Assembly (NCBI RefSeq): GCF_900115595.1
Contig: NZ_FOXA01000027.1
Coordinates: 1 to 37,140, forward strand
DNA: 37,140 nucleotides
Source: Tranquillimonas alkanivorans
GTDB lineage: Bacteria; Pseudomonadota; Alphaproteobacteria; Rhodobacterales; Rhodobacteraceae
Direction: 5' to 3'
Shown one piece after another: positions 24,639 to 32,039 of the stretch. A model generated the notes under the pieces. It did no database searches, was not told the origin of the DNA, and saw only the letters and a list, made by a program, of their open reading frames with translations. Each line of letters opens with the position of its first letter. Position 1 is the stretch's first letter. The position numbers and the translations under genes are program-made.

Positions 24639-24840
24639 TTCGCCGGAAGCTGGGCCAACATCGGCAGCCTCGCGGGAATGCGTCTGGGCTTAGGTGCGGC
24701 GTCACCGGTCACCAATCTGATGGAGCCGGAGGTCGTTGCGGCCTGGGCTACGTCTGCCGTTCCTGTTCGGAGCAGTCTTGGACGTGGTCGTGCTGGCGCT
24801 GCGCCGCAGGTTGCCGGAGGCGCCGCACTTTCAGCGATAC
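24639..24840 (+). pseudogene. Fragment of an MFS transporter (MHS-type), frameshifted
   Basis: One frame reads FAGSWANIGSLAGMRLGLGA then TNLMEPEVVAAWA; the next frame continues GLRLPFLFGAVLDVVVLALR then RRLPEAPHFQR. Joined across a frameshift near 24745 this matches the central part of metabolite:H+ symporters, whose pattern is a helix, acidic E-x-x-x-x-W-x-W-R-x-P-F-L and a basic loop RRRLPETP. Start and end of the gene are missing. Recognition rests on motif memory and not on a search. Confidence 0.6.
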
Positions 24841-25259
24841 GAGGCGGTGCACTGCCCCTACTCGCCCCAATGGGAAGGCTTCACATGCAATCGCCCCGAC
24901 ATGGTGCAAGGCATGCTCTTTGCCTCTCTGGTCTACGGGCGCACCGCGCCGCGACTGCGCACGAGCGCCCGGCCTCGGACCGCCTGGCGGACCGGCATGG
25001 GCCGATACGGAAGGGTGAGACGCGTCATGAAGCTTCCTTCGCCGCGACCCTGAGTCACGAGTGCGCCGGAGCCGAGAACATGCGGTGCAAGTCGGTGAGC
25101 CGCCGAACCGCGACAGCGCCGCCCGATCAGGCCAGAGCCCACTACGTTCCGGCTTCGACCAAGCGCCGCCGCGGAAACGGCCCCGACCGCCCTCCCGGCC
25201 CCGTTTTCCGAGGCGCGACGCACGGAAATGCCGGGCTGCCCCGCGGAAGCCGGACGTTC
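24841..25259. other. Stretch without a recognised gene
   Basis: About 420 bases between the MFS fragment and the end of the DsbD-like gene. Frames are open on the plus strand but match no family I recognise; probably decayed sequence. Confidence 0.35.
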
Positions 25260-27413
25260 CTAACTGCCTTTGCCCACCCGCCCCGCACCACCTGCCTGAT
25301 CGAGCGCCGTCATCACCGCTTCCAACGACAGCAGTTCCGGAAGGACGACGCCGCCGGGCGCTTGGGGGCCATACACGGCATTGAACGGGATGCCGAAGCG
25401 GTCGAAGCTCTCAAGATAGCGCGAGATCGCCTCGTCGGGTTGGGTCCAGTCCGCCTGCATCGCCGTGACGCCCTCCCCGGCGAGCGCAGGCGCCACCGGC
25501 TCCCGCTCGAGCACCAGCGCCTTGTTGGCCTTGCAGGTCAGGCACCAGTCCGCCGTCACGTCGACGAAGACGATTTCCCCCCGCGAGACCCGCTGTGCAA
25601 TCCCGGCCCGGTCGAACGCGATCCATGGTATCCCGTCGGTCGCTGCACTGTCTCGAGCGCCCCCTGCGCCGCCGTCTGCGAAGGCGCCGGCCAGCACCAG
25701 CGGCAGCACCGCGAGAGCAGAGGCAAGGCCGAGTCGGGCCGGGCGCGGCAGCCGAGGCAGCCCCAGCGTCAGGATCAGAGCCACGCTCGCGCCGGTGACG
25801 AGGCGTGCGCTCGTCGCGCCCGCGACGCCGGACAACACCCAAACCAGCCACGCGGCGGTCGCCGCCAGCAAAAGCGCCAGCAGCCCCTTGACCACGAGCA
25901 TCCAGCGTCCCGGTCGCGGCATGTGACGCACCAGGCCCGGGGCGGCGGCGATCAGCAGGTACGGGGCCGCGAGGCCGAAACCGAGAAAGGTAAACACGAT
26001 AACGATGTCGAGGCCGCGCCCGGCGAGGGCGAAGGCAATGGCGGTGCCCAAGAACGGCGCAGAACAGGGCGTCGCGAGCACGGCTCCGAAGGCTCCGGTC
26101 AGGAAGTCGCCCGCATGGCCGCCGGACGCGCCGGCTTGCGCCAGCCGGGTCTGCAGCCCGCTGGGCAACCGGATCTCGAACAGCCCGGCGAGGTTGGCGG
26201 CGAAGATCGCCAGGAGCACGATCATGAGCGCAAGGAAAACCGGGTTCTGGAACTGCACCCCCCACCCCACGGTGACGCCCAGCCGCTGCAATGCGTAGAG
26301 GACCGCCGCGAGCCCCCACATGAAGGCCATGACACCTGCGGCCGAAGCCAGGAACCCACGCCGGACCTTCGCCCTCGCGGTGCCTTCGAGCTTGAGGGCC
26401 GCGCTCAGCTTGATTGACAGCACCGGCAGGACGCACGGCATGACGTTGAGGATCAGTCCCCCGAGGAGCGCCGTCATCGCAATCCAGAAGAGGTCGGCCG
26501 CGTCGGGCGCGGCCGACGACGTCGCGAACGGCGCAGGAGGCGCCGCCATGGCTCGGTCCGGTGACAAGGTCACCGCCCGTGCGCCTTCATCGGTGACTGT
26601 GACCGACATCTCCGACAGAGGCCCTGCCGGCGCCGCAAGTATAGGGACCCGGGCCCAGAGAAGGCGTCCGCCCTCGCCCATCCGGATGTCCGGAGCCCCC
26701 AGTGACACCCCTGCCCCGAGTTCCGGGAAGACGTCCGGCCGGTCGAACGGGACATTGCTGCGAACGGAGACGACCAGTTCCGTCGTCTTCCCGTCGATAT
26801 ACGCCTCCGCCTCCGTGACCGCCGAGGCAGACTGTATCACCGGAACGCGCTTCGCGAACTCCGCAATACGCGCAGCACTTCGCGCGTCGAGGCCTGTGCC
26901 GACGGGTACTTCCAAGGCAAGGTCGAACTCCTGCGGCACGCAGATGTCCGAGCACGTGAGAAGCCTGACGTGCGCTTCCAGCCGCGCCGGCTGCCCAGGC
27001 TCCTCGAGCGCGATGCGCAGCGGGAAAACGACTTCGCCGTGATAGCCGAAGTTCTCGATGCCGAAGGCGGTGAACCTTTCGGGCGCTGGCCATTGAAATT
27101 CGACGTCTTCGACGTTCGACGACTCGGACCAGTCTACCTCGGGCGGAAATCCGACGTCGCCGGGCGTCCGCCAGTAGGTTTTCCACCCCTCTTCGAGCTG
27201 AAGCTCCAGCCCCGCGGAGAGGCTCTGCGCCCCCGGCACCACCCCTTCTTCCGCAACGATGAGCTTGGCAGTCACCGCCGCCGTGGAGGCGGTATCGGAG
27301 ACAGCGGCAGAGGCAGGGTGTGAGCCAGCGATCGGGAACGCCAGCAGGACCGCGAGCGTGGCCCGGGCCGGCCAAAGGGATTTCCGAAGTCCCCCGAGAA
27401 CGACCTGTTTCAT
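25260..27413 (-). CDS. ScsB/DsbD-like thiol:disulfide interchange protein
   Basis: 717-residue inner-membrane protein that moves reducing power from cytoplasmic thioredoxin to periplasmic partners. Signal peptide to about 36; N-terminal domain with the Cys pair LLTCSDICVP (Cys154, Cys158); membrane core of about eight helices with the paired cysteines NVMPCVLP (Cys327) and ATPCSAPF (Cys450); C-terminal thioredoxin-like domain with DWCLTCK (Cys624, Cys627). This is the ScsB layout and not that of short CcdA. Start at ATG 27413 follows GGAGGG; the frame is open upstream but without a ribosome site. It follows the small lipoprotein by 34 bases. Likely clients are CcmG and the DsbA-like protein encoded nearby (inference). 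Confidence 0.92.
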   Translation of the reverse strand: MKQVVLGGLRKSLWPARATLAVLLAFPIAGSHPASAAVSDTASTAAVTAKLIVAEEGVVPGAQSLSAGLELQLEEGWKTYWRTPGDVGFPPEVDWSESSNVEDVEFQWPAPERFTAFGIENFGYHGEVVFPLRIALEEPGQPARLEAHVRLLTCSDICVPQEFDLALEVPVGTGLDARSAARIAEFAKRVPVIQSASAVTEAEAYIDGKTTELVVSVRSNVPFDRPDVFPELGAGVSLGAPDIRMGEGGRLLWARVPILAAPAGPLSEMSVTVTDEGARAVTLSPDRAMAAPPAPFATSSAAPDAADLFWIAMTALLGGLILNVMPCVLPVLSIKLSAALKLEGTARAKVRRGFLASAAGVMAFMWGLAAVLYALQRLGVTVGWGVQFQNPVFLALMIVLLAIFAANLAGLFEIRLPSGLQTRLAQAGASGGHAGDFLTGAFGAVLATPCSAPFLGTAIAFALAGRGLDIVIVFTFLGFGLAAPYLLIAAAPGLVRHMPRPGRWMLVVKGLLALLLAATAAWLVWVLSGVAGATSARLVTGASVALILTLGLPRLPRPARLGLASALAVLPLVLAGAFADGGAGGARDSAATDGIPWIAFDRAGIAQRVSRGEIVFVDVTADWCLTCKANKALVLEREPVAPALAGEGVTAMQADWTQPDEAISRYLESFDRFGIPFNAVYGPQAPGGVVLPELLSLEAVMTALDQAGGAGRVGKGS

Positions 27414-27447
27414 CTGTTCCCTCCGGCATGTGCGCATGGCGGCGTCC

Positions 27448-27708
27448 TCACGGGTAGGCAGCTCGGGAAGACGAATTGAGGGCGAATCCAATCCGGCCGC
27501 CCGAGCACGAGAGCCGCGCCACACCCTCGTCCTGGTCCACCACGACACACTCCGCGGGAAGGTTCGTCGCAGTCGGTGCCTCCGGTGGCCGCTCGGCGTC
27601 CGGCTGAAGCGAGCACTGCTTGGCACCGCCCGTCGAACAGCCGGCGAGAACTGCCGGCCCGAGGACCATAAGCATGCGAAGCCGGTCTGCCGTGCCGCGT
27701 GCGGTCAC
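27448..27708 (-). CDS. Small lipoprotein
   Basis: 86 residues from GTG 27708, which overlaps the stop of the upstream gene (GTGA). Lipobox VLAGCS; mature part contains further Cys (KQCSLQPD, PAECVVVDQ, RLSCSGGRIGF). Two or more conserved-looking cysteines and a position before the DsbD-like gene suggest an envelope protein whose thiols are handled by that system, but no family is recognised. Confidence 0.6.
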   Translation of the reverse strand: MTARGTADRLRMLMVLGPAVLAGCSTGGAKQCSLQPDAERPPEAPTATNLPAECVVVDQDEGVARLSCSGGRIGFALNSSSRAAYP

Positions 27709-28001
27709 CGTGGCGCAGGCTTGGCGGCCTCGACCGGCACCGGGATGGGGGCTGTTTCCGCTCCGTCGGCTTCCTCGCTTTCCTGCTTTCCGTGACAGCT
27801 CCGCCCCATCATCCTGTGCATGACCAGATGCATCCCGAGGCACAGAACAAGCGGTGCAAACACGGCTGCGTTCGACCACAAGCCCGCCAGCGTGCCGCCG
27901 GATGCGAAGAAGCCGGCGACAGGCAGGAGCATGATGGCGCAGCACGCCATCATGCCCAGCTTCATGACCTTCGTAGATCCGATCCCTGATTTCTGTTTCA
28001 T
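27705..28001 (-). CDS. DUF2933-like small membrane protein
   Basis: 98 residues from ATG 28001 (ATG 28007 and 28016 are alternatives). Two membrane helices: GMMACCAIMLLPVAGFF with a CC pair, and AAVFAPLVLCLGMHLVMHRM, ending MHRMMGRSCHGK. The Met/His/Cys end of helix 2 is typical of the small DUF2933-type proteins of copper-resistance loci. Tail is Glu/Pro/Ala-rich. First gene of the minus-strand unit with the lipoprotein and the DsbD-like protein. Confidence 0.65.
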   Translation of the reverse strand: MKQKSGIGSTKVMKLGMMACCAIMLLPVAGFFASGGTLAGLWSNAAVFAPLVLCLGMHLVMHRMMGRSCHGKQESEEADGAETAPIPVPVEAAKPAPR

Positions 28002-28063
28002 TTGCATTCCGCACATCCACCAATTCACGATCCTTATCACCGCCACCCGCGCGGGAAGGTCAA

Positions 28064-28084
28064 GGATACATTCCGATACAAAAA
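28064..28084 (+). promoter_or_regulatory. Tandem half-site (site B)
   Basis: GGATACATTCCGATACAAAA: GATAC at 28065 and 28075, 10 bp apart, followed by A-rich bases, as in site A. It lies between the divergent DUF2933-like gene (64 bases) and cytochrome c gene (160 bases) and could serve both. Confidence 0.5.
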
Positions 28085-28244
28085 TCACCTGCTTGTCAGA
28101 TTGATGCGAGGGCCGGAGTCGATATGGTTCGAGGGCAAGACAAGACGCAGCGCCTGTTTCACGAACAGAAGATCACGACCTTCGGCGGGAAGTCGAACGC
28201 CGTTCTCACTTAGATAGTGACAGGAGACAAACGGAAACGGATAC

Positions 28245-28703
28245 ATGAAATTACTTTCGGTGGCGATCGGCGGCGTGCTTCTTGCCGGCGTCGGCGTCTT
28301 TGCCTGGCAGATCTCTCAGCCCATTGCAGCCCCACAAGGCCATTCGATGGTTCCACCGGACACGTCGGCGATCGCCGAGGGAGCGCCGATCGTCCAGGTA
28401 TCGGTGCCGCCCGAGCTGTCCGCCGAAGCGCAGATCGGAAAGCGCGCATTCGAGGCGGTCTGTGCGACTTGTCACGGCACCAACGCTGCGGGCCGCAACG
28501 GCTTCGCGCCGCCCCTGGTCCACAAGATCTACGAGCCCAGTCACCACAGCGACAGAGCTTTCCTGAATGCCGCGGAAAACGGCGTGCAATCCCATCACTG
28601 GAACTTCGGCAACATGCCGCCCGTCGACGGGCTGACGCGGGCTGACGTGAAGTACATCGCGGCTTACGTCCGCGAGCTCCAGAGGGAAAATGGCATCGAT
28701 TGA
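28245..28703 (+). CDS. Monoheme cytochrome c
   Basis: 152 residues with N-terminal signal/anchor (1-21, LSVAIGGVLLAGVGVFAW), heme motif CATCH near residues 73-77, and a candidate axial Met in FGNMPPVDGL. His-rich loop SHHSDRAF and QSHHWNFG. Class I cytochrome c. Ribosome site is weak (CAGGAGA about 19 bases before ATG). The DsbA-like gene follows 23 bases after its stop. Confidence 0.87.
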   Translation: MKLLSVAIGGVLLAGVGVFAWQISQPIAAPQGHSMVPPDTSAIAEGAPIVQVSVPPELSAEAQIGKRAFEAVCATCHGTNAAGRNGFAPPLVHKIYEPSHHSDRAFLNAAENGVQSHHWNFGNMPPVDGLTRADVKYIAAYVRELQRENGID

Positions 28704-28726
28704 AGCATGCCAAGGGGACATACGGA

Positions 28727-29461
28727 ATGACCATGAAGGCCACGATTTCGGCCGCGCTGCTCGCGGCAACCTTGCCATGGACCGCCGCTGCAGACGTGCT
28801 CGACGAGGGCCGTGTCCGCGAACTGGTGCTCGAGACGATCCGGGAAAACCCGGAGATCGTGCTCGAGGCCGTGACACTGCTCGAGCAGAGAAAGATCGAT
28901 GCTCAAGCCGCGACGCAAGCCGATGTTCTCACTCGAGAGCGCGAATTGCTCGAACGGGACCCCAATGCGCCCGTGCTGGGGAACCCCGACGGCGACGTCA
29001 CCGTCGTCGAGTTCTTCGACTACAACTGCCCTTACTGTCGCCGTGTGAAGCCCGAGGTGCAGGCTCTCATCGCGTCGGACCCGGACATCAGGCTCGTCTA
29101 CCGCGAATGGCCGATCCTCGGGAAAGGATCGGAGTTCGCCGCCCGTGCGGCGCTCGCGGCGCGGGAGCAAGGCAAGTACGAGGCCTTCCACTGGGCCCTT
29201 ATGGCGCTCGAGGCCCGCGCAGACGAAGCCTCGGTCATGCAAGTCGCACAGAACCTTGGCCTTGATACCCAGCGGCTGCGCAAGGACATGGCCGCGCCCG
29301 AAATCGACGAACACATCGCCACCTCCATGCGGCTCACACGGGAGCTTGGCTTCAACGGGACACCCTCATTCGTGATCGGCGATGCTCTCGTGCCGGGCCT
29401 CGTCGATCTGGATCGGCTACAGAGCCTTGTCACCGAAGCGCGGAACGAAGAAAGGGAGTGA
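28727..29461 (+). CDS. DsbA-like periplasmic thiol:disulfide oxidoreductase (ScsC/BdbD-type)
   Basis: 244 residues from ATG 28727, after AAGGGG. Signal peptide to about 22 (TAAADV), an N-terminal coiled-coil-like segment (about 27-75) as in oligomeric ScsC-type proteins, then a thioredoxin fold with VVEFFDYNCPYCRRV (Cys101, Cys104) and the cis-Pro box FNGTPSFVIGD. ScsC-type proteins are kept reduced by ScsB, which is encoded divergently. ScsB/ScsC pairs are known for copper tolerance. The gene is co-directional with the cytochrome c gene. Confidence 0.9.
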   Translation: MTMKATISAALLAATLPWTAAADVLDEGRVRELVLETIRENPEIVLEAVTLLEQRKIDAQAATQADVLTRERELLERDPNAPVLGNPDGDVTVVEFFDYNCPYCRRVKPEVQALIASDPDIRLVYREWPILGKGSEFAARAALAAREQGKYEAFHWALMALEARADEASVMQVAQNLGLDTQRLRKDMAAPEIDEHIATSMRLTRELGFNGTPSFVIGDALVPGLVDLDRLQSLVTEARNEERE

Positions 29462-29523
29462 CGGCCGGCACGCCAAAGGTGCGCGTGCGCACCTTGATGA
29501 ATGAGCCGGTTTTCTTAGCCCAG

Positions 29524-29548
29524 GAGCGCCGCCGGTCCGGCGGCGCTC
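29524..29548. terminator. Bidirectional terminator hairpin
   Basis: GAGCGCCGCCGG, one base, then its exact complement, between the convergent DsbA-like and SPW genes. The stem is nearly the same as the terminator at 10573-10602 (shared GAGCGCCGCC core). Confidence 0.75.
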
Positions 29549-29557
29549 GCGGTCATC

Positions 29558-29929
29558 TCACTTCAGCTTCTTGGCAGCCGAGGCGCTGTAGGCCCCCAGG
29601 ACGAGCACCACGATGCCGACGATGACGTCGTTCCAGACCGCGGCCGACAGGTAACCGGCCAGCACCCAGGGAGCGATGATCAGCCATGCACCGATGCCTG
29701 CGTTCGTCCAGCTCGCCCACTCCGCATGCGCGGGCTTGCCGAGCCGAACCCCCGCAAGAATGGCGATCAGAAGACCGCAAACGAGGTCATTCCAGAGAGG
29801 GGCGGGCAAGCCGGAATAGCCGAGCACGAATGGTGCGATGATCAGCCAGATACCGAGCGCAAGATTGGTGCCGCTGGTCCAGCGCACAGTGCCCGCTGCC
29901 CGCGGGTCGGTCGTCGTCTCGTTTACCAT
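29558..29929 (-). CDS. SPW-repeat membrane protein
   Basis: 123 residues, four membrane helices as two copies of the SPW unit: RWTSGTNLALGIWLIIAPFV followed by LWNDLVCGLLIAILAG, and SWTNAGIGAWLIIAPWVLAG followed by VWNDVIVGIVVLVLGA. Both repeats keep the W-x-N/G...IAP and WND elements. AGGAG lies before the ATG. Function of the family is not known. Single gene, convergent with the DsbA-like gene. Confidence 0.88.
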   Translation of the reverse strand: MVNETTTDPRAAGTVRWTSGTNLALGIWLIIAPFVLGYSGLPAPLWNDLVCGLLIAILAGVRLGKPAHAEWASWTNAGIGAWLIIAPWVLAGYLSAAVWNDVIVGIVVLVLGAYSASAAKKLK

Positions 29930-30171
29930 GGCGTTACTCCTACTCGTTGCGAAAACACCGTCCGAAAACGGAAGCCGGAGCGCTTTCTACAGCGCAGTCT
30001 GGGGCAGAGTCGTATTGGACGCCTTGCCCTTGCCTGAAAAACGCACGGCCGATGCGCCAGTTTCAGCCGAAGTCAAAGATTCCGAGAGAAACGCCGGCCG
30101 GATCCGCGAAACCCTTTTGGCCGACATTCTTCATTTCAGGAAATGCCGTATAACCGTAGGGAACAGCAAAC

Positions 30172-30828
30172 ATGGCACGATTTTGGAAGCCCACCGGGAC
30201 AGAATACGCCCCGCTCTGGGAAATCCGCACAGCTTGGGTGCTGCGAGCCCTTATCCTCGTAACGGCGGCGCTGCACATGGCCCGCGGACAATGGCTGTTC
30301 ACCATGCTGTGCCTGGTCGCGCTGGCGCTGATACTGGTGCCGCCCCTGCTCGCCCGCTCGAGCCGCCTAAACATCCCCCTTGAGATCGAACTGGGTCTGC
30401 TCTGGTGGCTGGTGACCGACATGACCCTCGGCCGGCTGATGCAATTCTACGGAGCCGGGATCTTTTACGACAAGATCATCCATTTCGGGAATTCGGGCCT
30501 GCTGGCGATGGTGGCGTTCCTGGGGGTCTACACGTTGAGCATGACAGGTCGCCTCAGGATCGGCACGGCACTGAGCCTGGCGACGATCTTTTTCGTCACA
30601 CTGGGAGTGGGTGCGCTGTGGGAGATCGCCGAATTCGTCTCGGACAACATCACCGGCGAGAACACCCAAGGCTCGCCGCTGATGTCTCCGCTCGAAGACA
30701 CGATGTGGGACCTGATCGTTGACGGCGCAGGCGGCTTTATCGGCGGCGGCGTCGGCGCAGCGTACATGCGAGTGTCCAAGCGCAGCCTCGCCCGTTGGCG
30801 ATGCTTCATGGCCCGTCTTGCCGGCTGA
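30172..30828 (+). CDS. DUF2238/YjdF-like membrane protein
   Basis: 218 residues with about six membrane helices. Typical features are DKIIHFGNSGLLAMVAFL, a helix with LGVGALWEIAEFVSDNITG, and the C-terminal DTMWDLIVDGAGGFIGG. AGGGA before the ATG. Function unknown. Its stop is only two bases from the stop of the convergent HlyD-type gene; a small palindrome (30822-30837, CGGCTGA-TC-TCAGCCG) covers both stops. Confidence 0.75.
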   Translation: MARFWKPTGTEYAPLWEIRTAWVLRALILVTAALHMARGQWLFTMLCLVALALILVPPLLARSSRLNIPLEIELGLLWWLVTDMTLGRLMQFYGAGIFYDKIIHFGNSGLLAMVAFLGVYTLSMTGRLRIGTALSLATIFFVTLGVGALWEIAEFVSDNITGENTQGSPLMSPLEDTMWDLIVDGAGGFIGGGVGAAYMRVSKRSLARWRCFMARLAG

Positions 30829-30830
30829 TC

Positions 30831-32039
30831 TCAGCCGCCAGCACGCTCGGCAAGACGCGCGCCGTCGGTGACGCGGTCGCTGGGGTAAAGCACGACCCGG
30901 TCACCCGGTTCGAGCCCCTCCAGGACCTGCGCTTCGTCTTCATTCATCCGCCCGATCGCCACCTTTCGCACCGCGGCGCGCCCGGCTTGCACCACGAATA
31001 CGGCCCAATCCTCCCCCTCGCGGAACAGCGACGCCACCGGCACCTTTAGCACCGAGTCCGCTTCCCACAGCAGAATCTGCGCCGTCACGCGATAGCCGTG
31101 CCCAAGCCGCTGCCACGTCCCCGGCGCTGCCTTGATGTCCAGGACCACCCGCGCACGCAGTTCCTCGATGCCAAGCGCCGAAATCTTCGGGAAGGCGATC
31201 GGCTCGACTTCGGCGACGCGGGCGTCAAGGGGCGCTCCACCCCAATCAACGATGCGCGCCGGAGCGCCCACCTCCACCTGCACCGCATCGGTGGACAGCA
31301 AGTCCGCCACCACCTCCAGGTCGCCCAGGTCGCCCACTTCGACGAGCGGCGCGCCGGCGGGAACGATGCTCTCGCTCTCCTGCAGGATCCGCAATACTTC
31401 GCCGGAAACCGGGGCCTTGACGTGCACCTTGCGGTCAGGCTGTTCACTACCGCTCGGTTCTTCCAGACGCGCGGCGATTTCGGTCCGGCGACTGCGGCGA
31501 ACCTCCAGTTCCGCCTGCGCTGCCTCGAGCGCATGTTGGGCGGTTCGCACACGCGTCTCCGCCTCCTCAAGCGCCTCCCGGGACAGCACGTTGCGACCGG
31601 ACAGGGACTGCTTTCGCTCCAGCTCGCTTTCCGCGAAGCGAACCTCGGCCTCACGTCCGCCGATCTCGTGCCGGGCCAGATCGGTCGCCGCGTCCGCGGC
31701 GGTCAAGGCGGCGAGCAGTTCGCTCCGTGTCCGCTCATCCACCAGACCCGAGGGTGTCGGCAGGATCGTCGCCAGAACCGTCTCCCCCTCCGCCACGGTG
31801 TCGCCGACGCGAACCGGCGTGCGGAGCACGCGGCCCGAAACAGGGGCCGAGACGGTGAAGAGGTTGCGAATCCGTGTGTGCGCCTCTTCCTCGACAGTCA
31901 CCGCAAGCGAACCTGTCTCGGCACGGCCGAGGTCCACCAGAACCGGCCTTGGGCGCAAGAGCACAGCCGCGGCCACGGCGATCCCGATCAGCACAAGGGC
32001 AAACAGCGCCCAACCTTTGTGACGTGACAACATGATCAT
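30831..32039 (-). CDS. HlyD/MacA-type periplasmic adaptor subunit
   Basis: 402 residues from ATG 32039, overlapping the permease stop (ATGA). One N-terminal membrane helix (about 10-30), a lipoyl-like half (VSAPVSGRVLRTPVRVGDTV), a long coiled-coil hairpin (about 110-215, AEVRFAESELERKQSLSG), the second lipoyl half (VHVKAPVSGEVLRILQESES) and a beta-barrel/membrane-proximal end (ADSVLKVPVASLFREGEDWA). It would link the FtsX-type permease to an outer-membrane channel; the TolC-like protein at 18895 is a possible partner (inference). Confidence 0.9.
   Translation of the reverse strand: MIMLSRHKGWALFALVLIGIAVAAAVLLRPRPVLVDLGRAETGSLAVTVEEEAHTRIRNLFTVSAPVSGRVLRTPVRVGDTVAEGETVLATILPTPSGLVDERTRSELLAALTAADAATDLARHEIGGREAEVRFAESELERKQSLSGRNVLSREALEEAETRVRTAQHALEAAQAELEVRRSRRTEIAARLEEPSGSEQPDRKVHVKAPVSGEVLRILQESESIVPAGAPLVEVGDLGDLEVVADLLSTDAVQVEVGAPARIVDWGGAPLDARVAEVEPIAFPKISALGIEELRARVVLDIKAAPGTWQRLGHGYRVTAQILLWEADSVLKVPVASLFREGEDWAVFVVQAGRAAVRKVAIGRMNEDEAQVLEGLEPGDRVVLYPSDRVTDGARLAERAGG

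Noticed and set aside
24678-26417. 579-codon plus-strand frame
   Set aside because: Only its first residues belong to the MFS fragment; the rest is antisense to the DsbD-like gene and has no recognisable domain.
28217-28645. Alternative plus-strand frame starting GTG 28217
   Set aside because: It overlaps the cytochrome c gene in another frame and has no heme motif or family.
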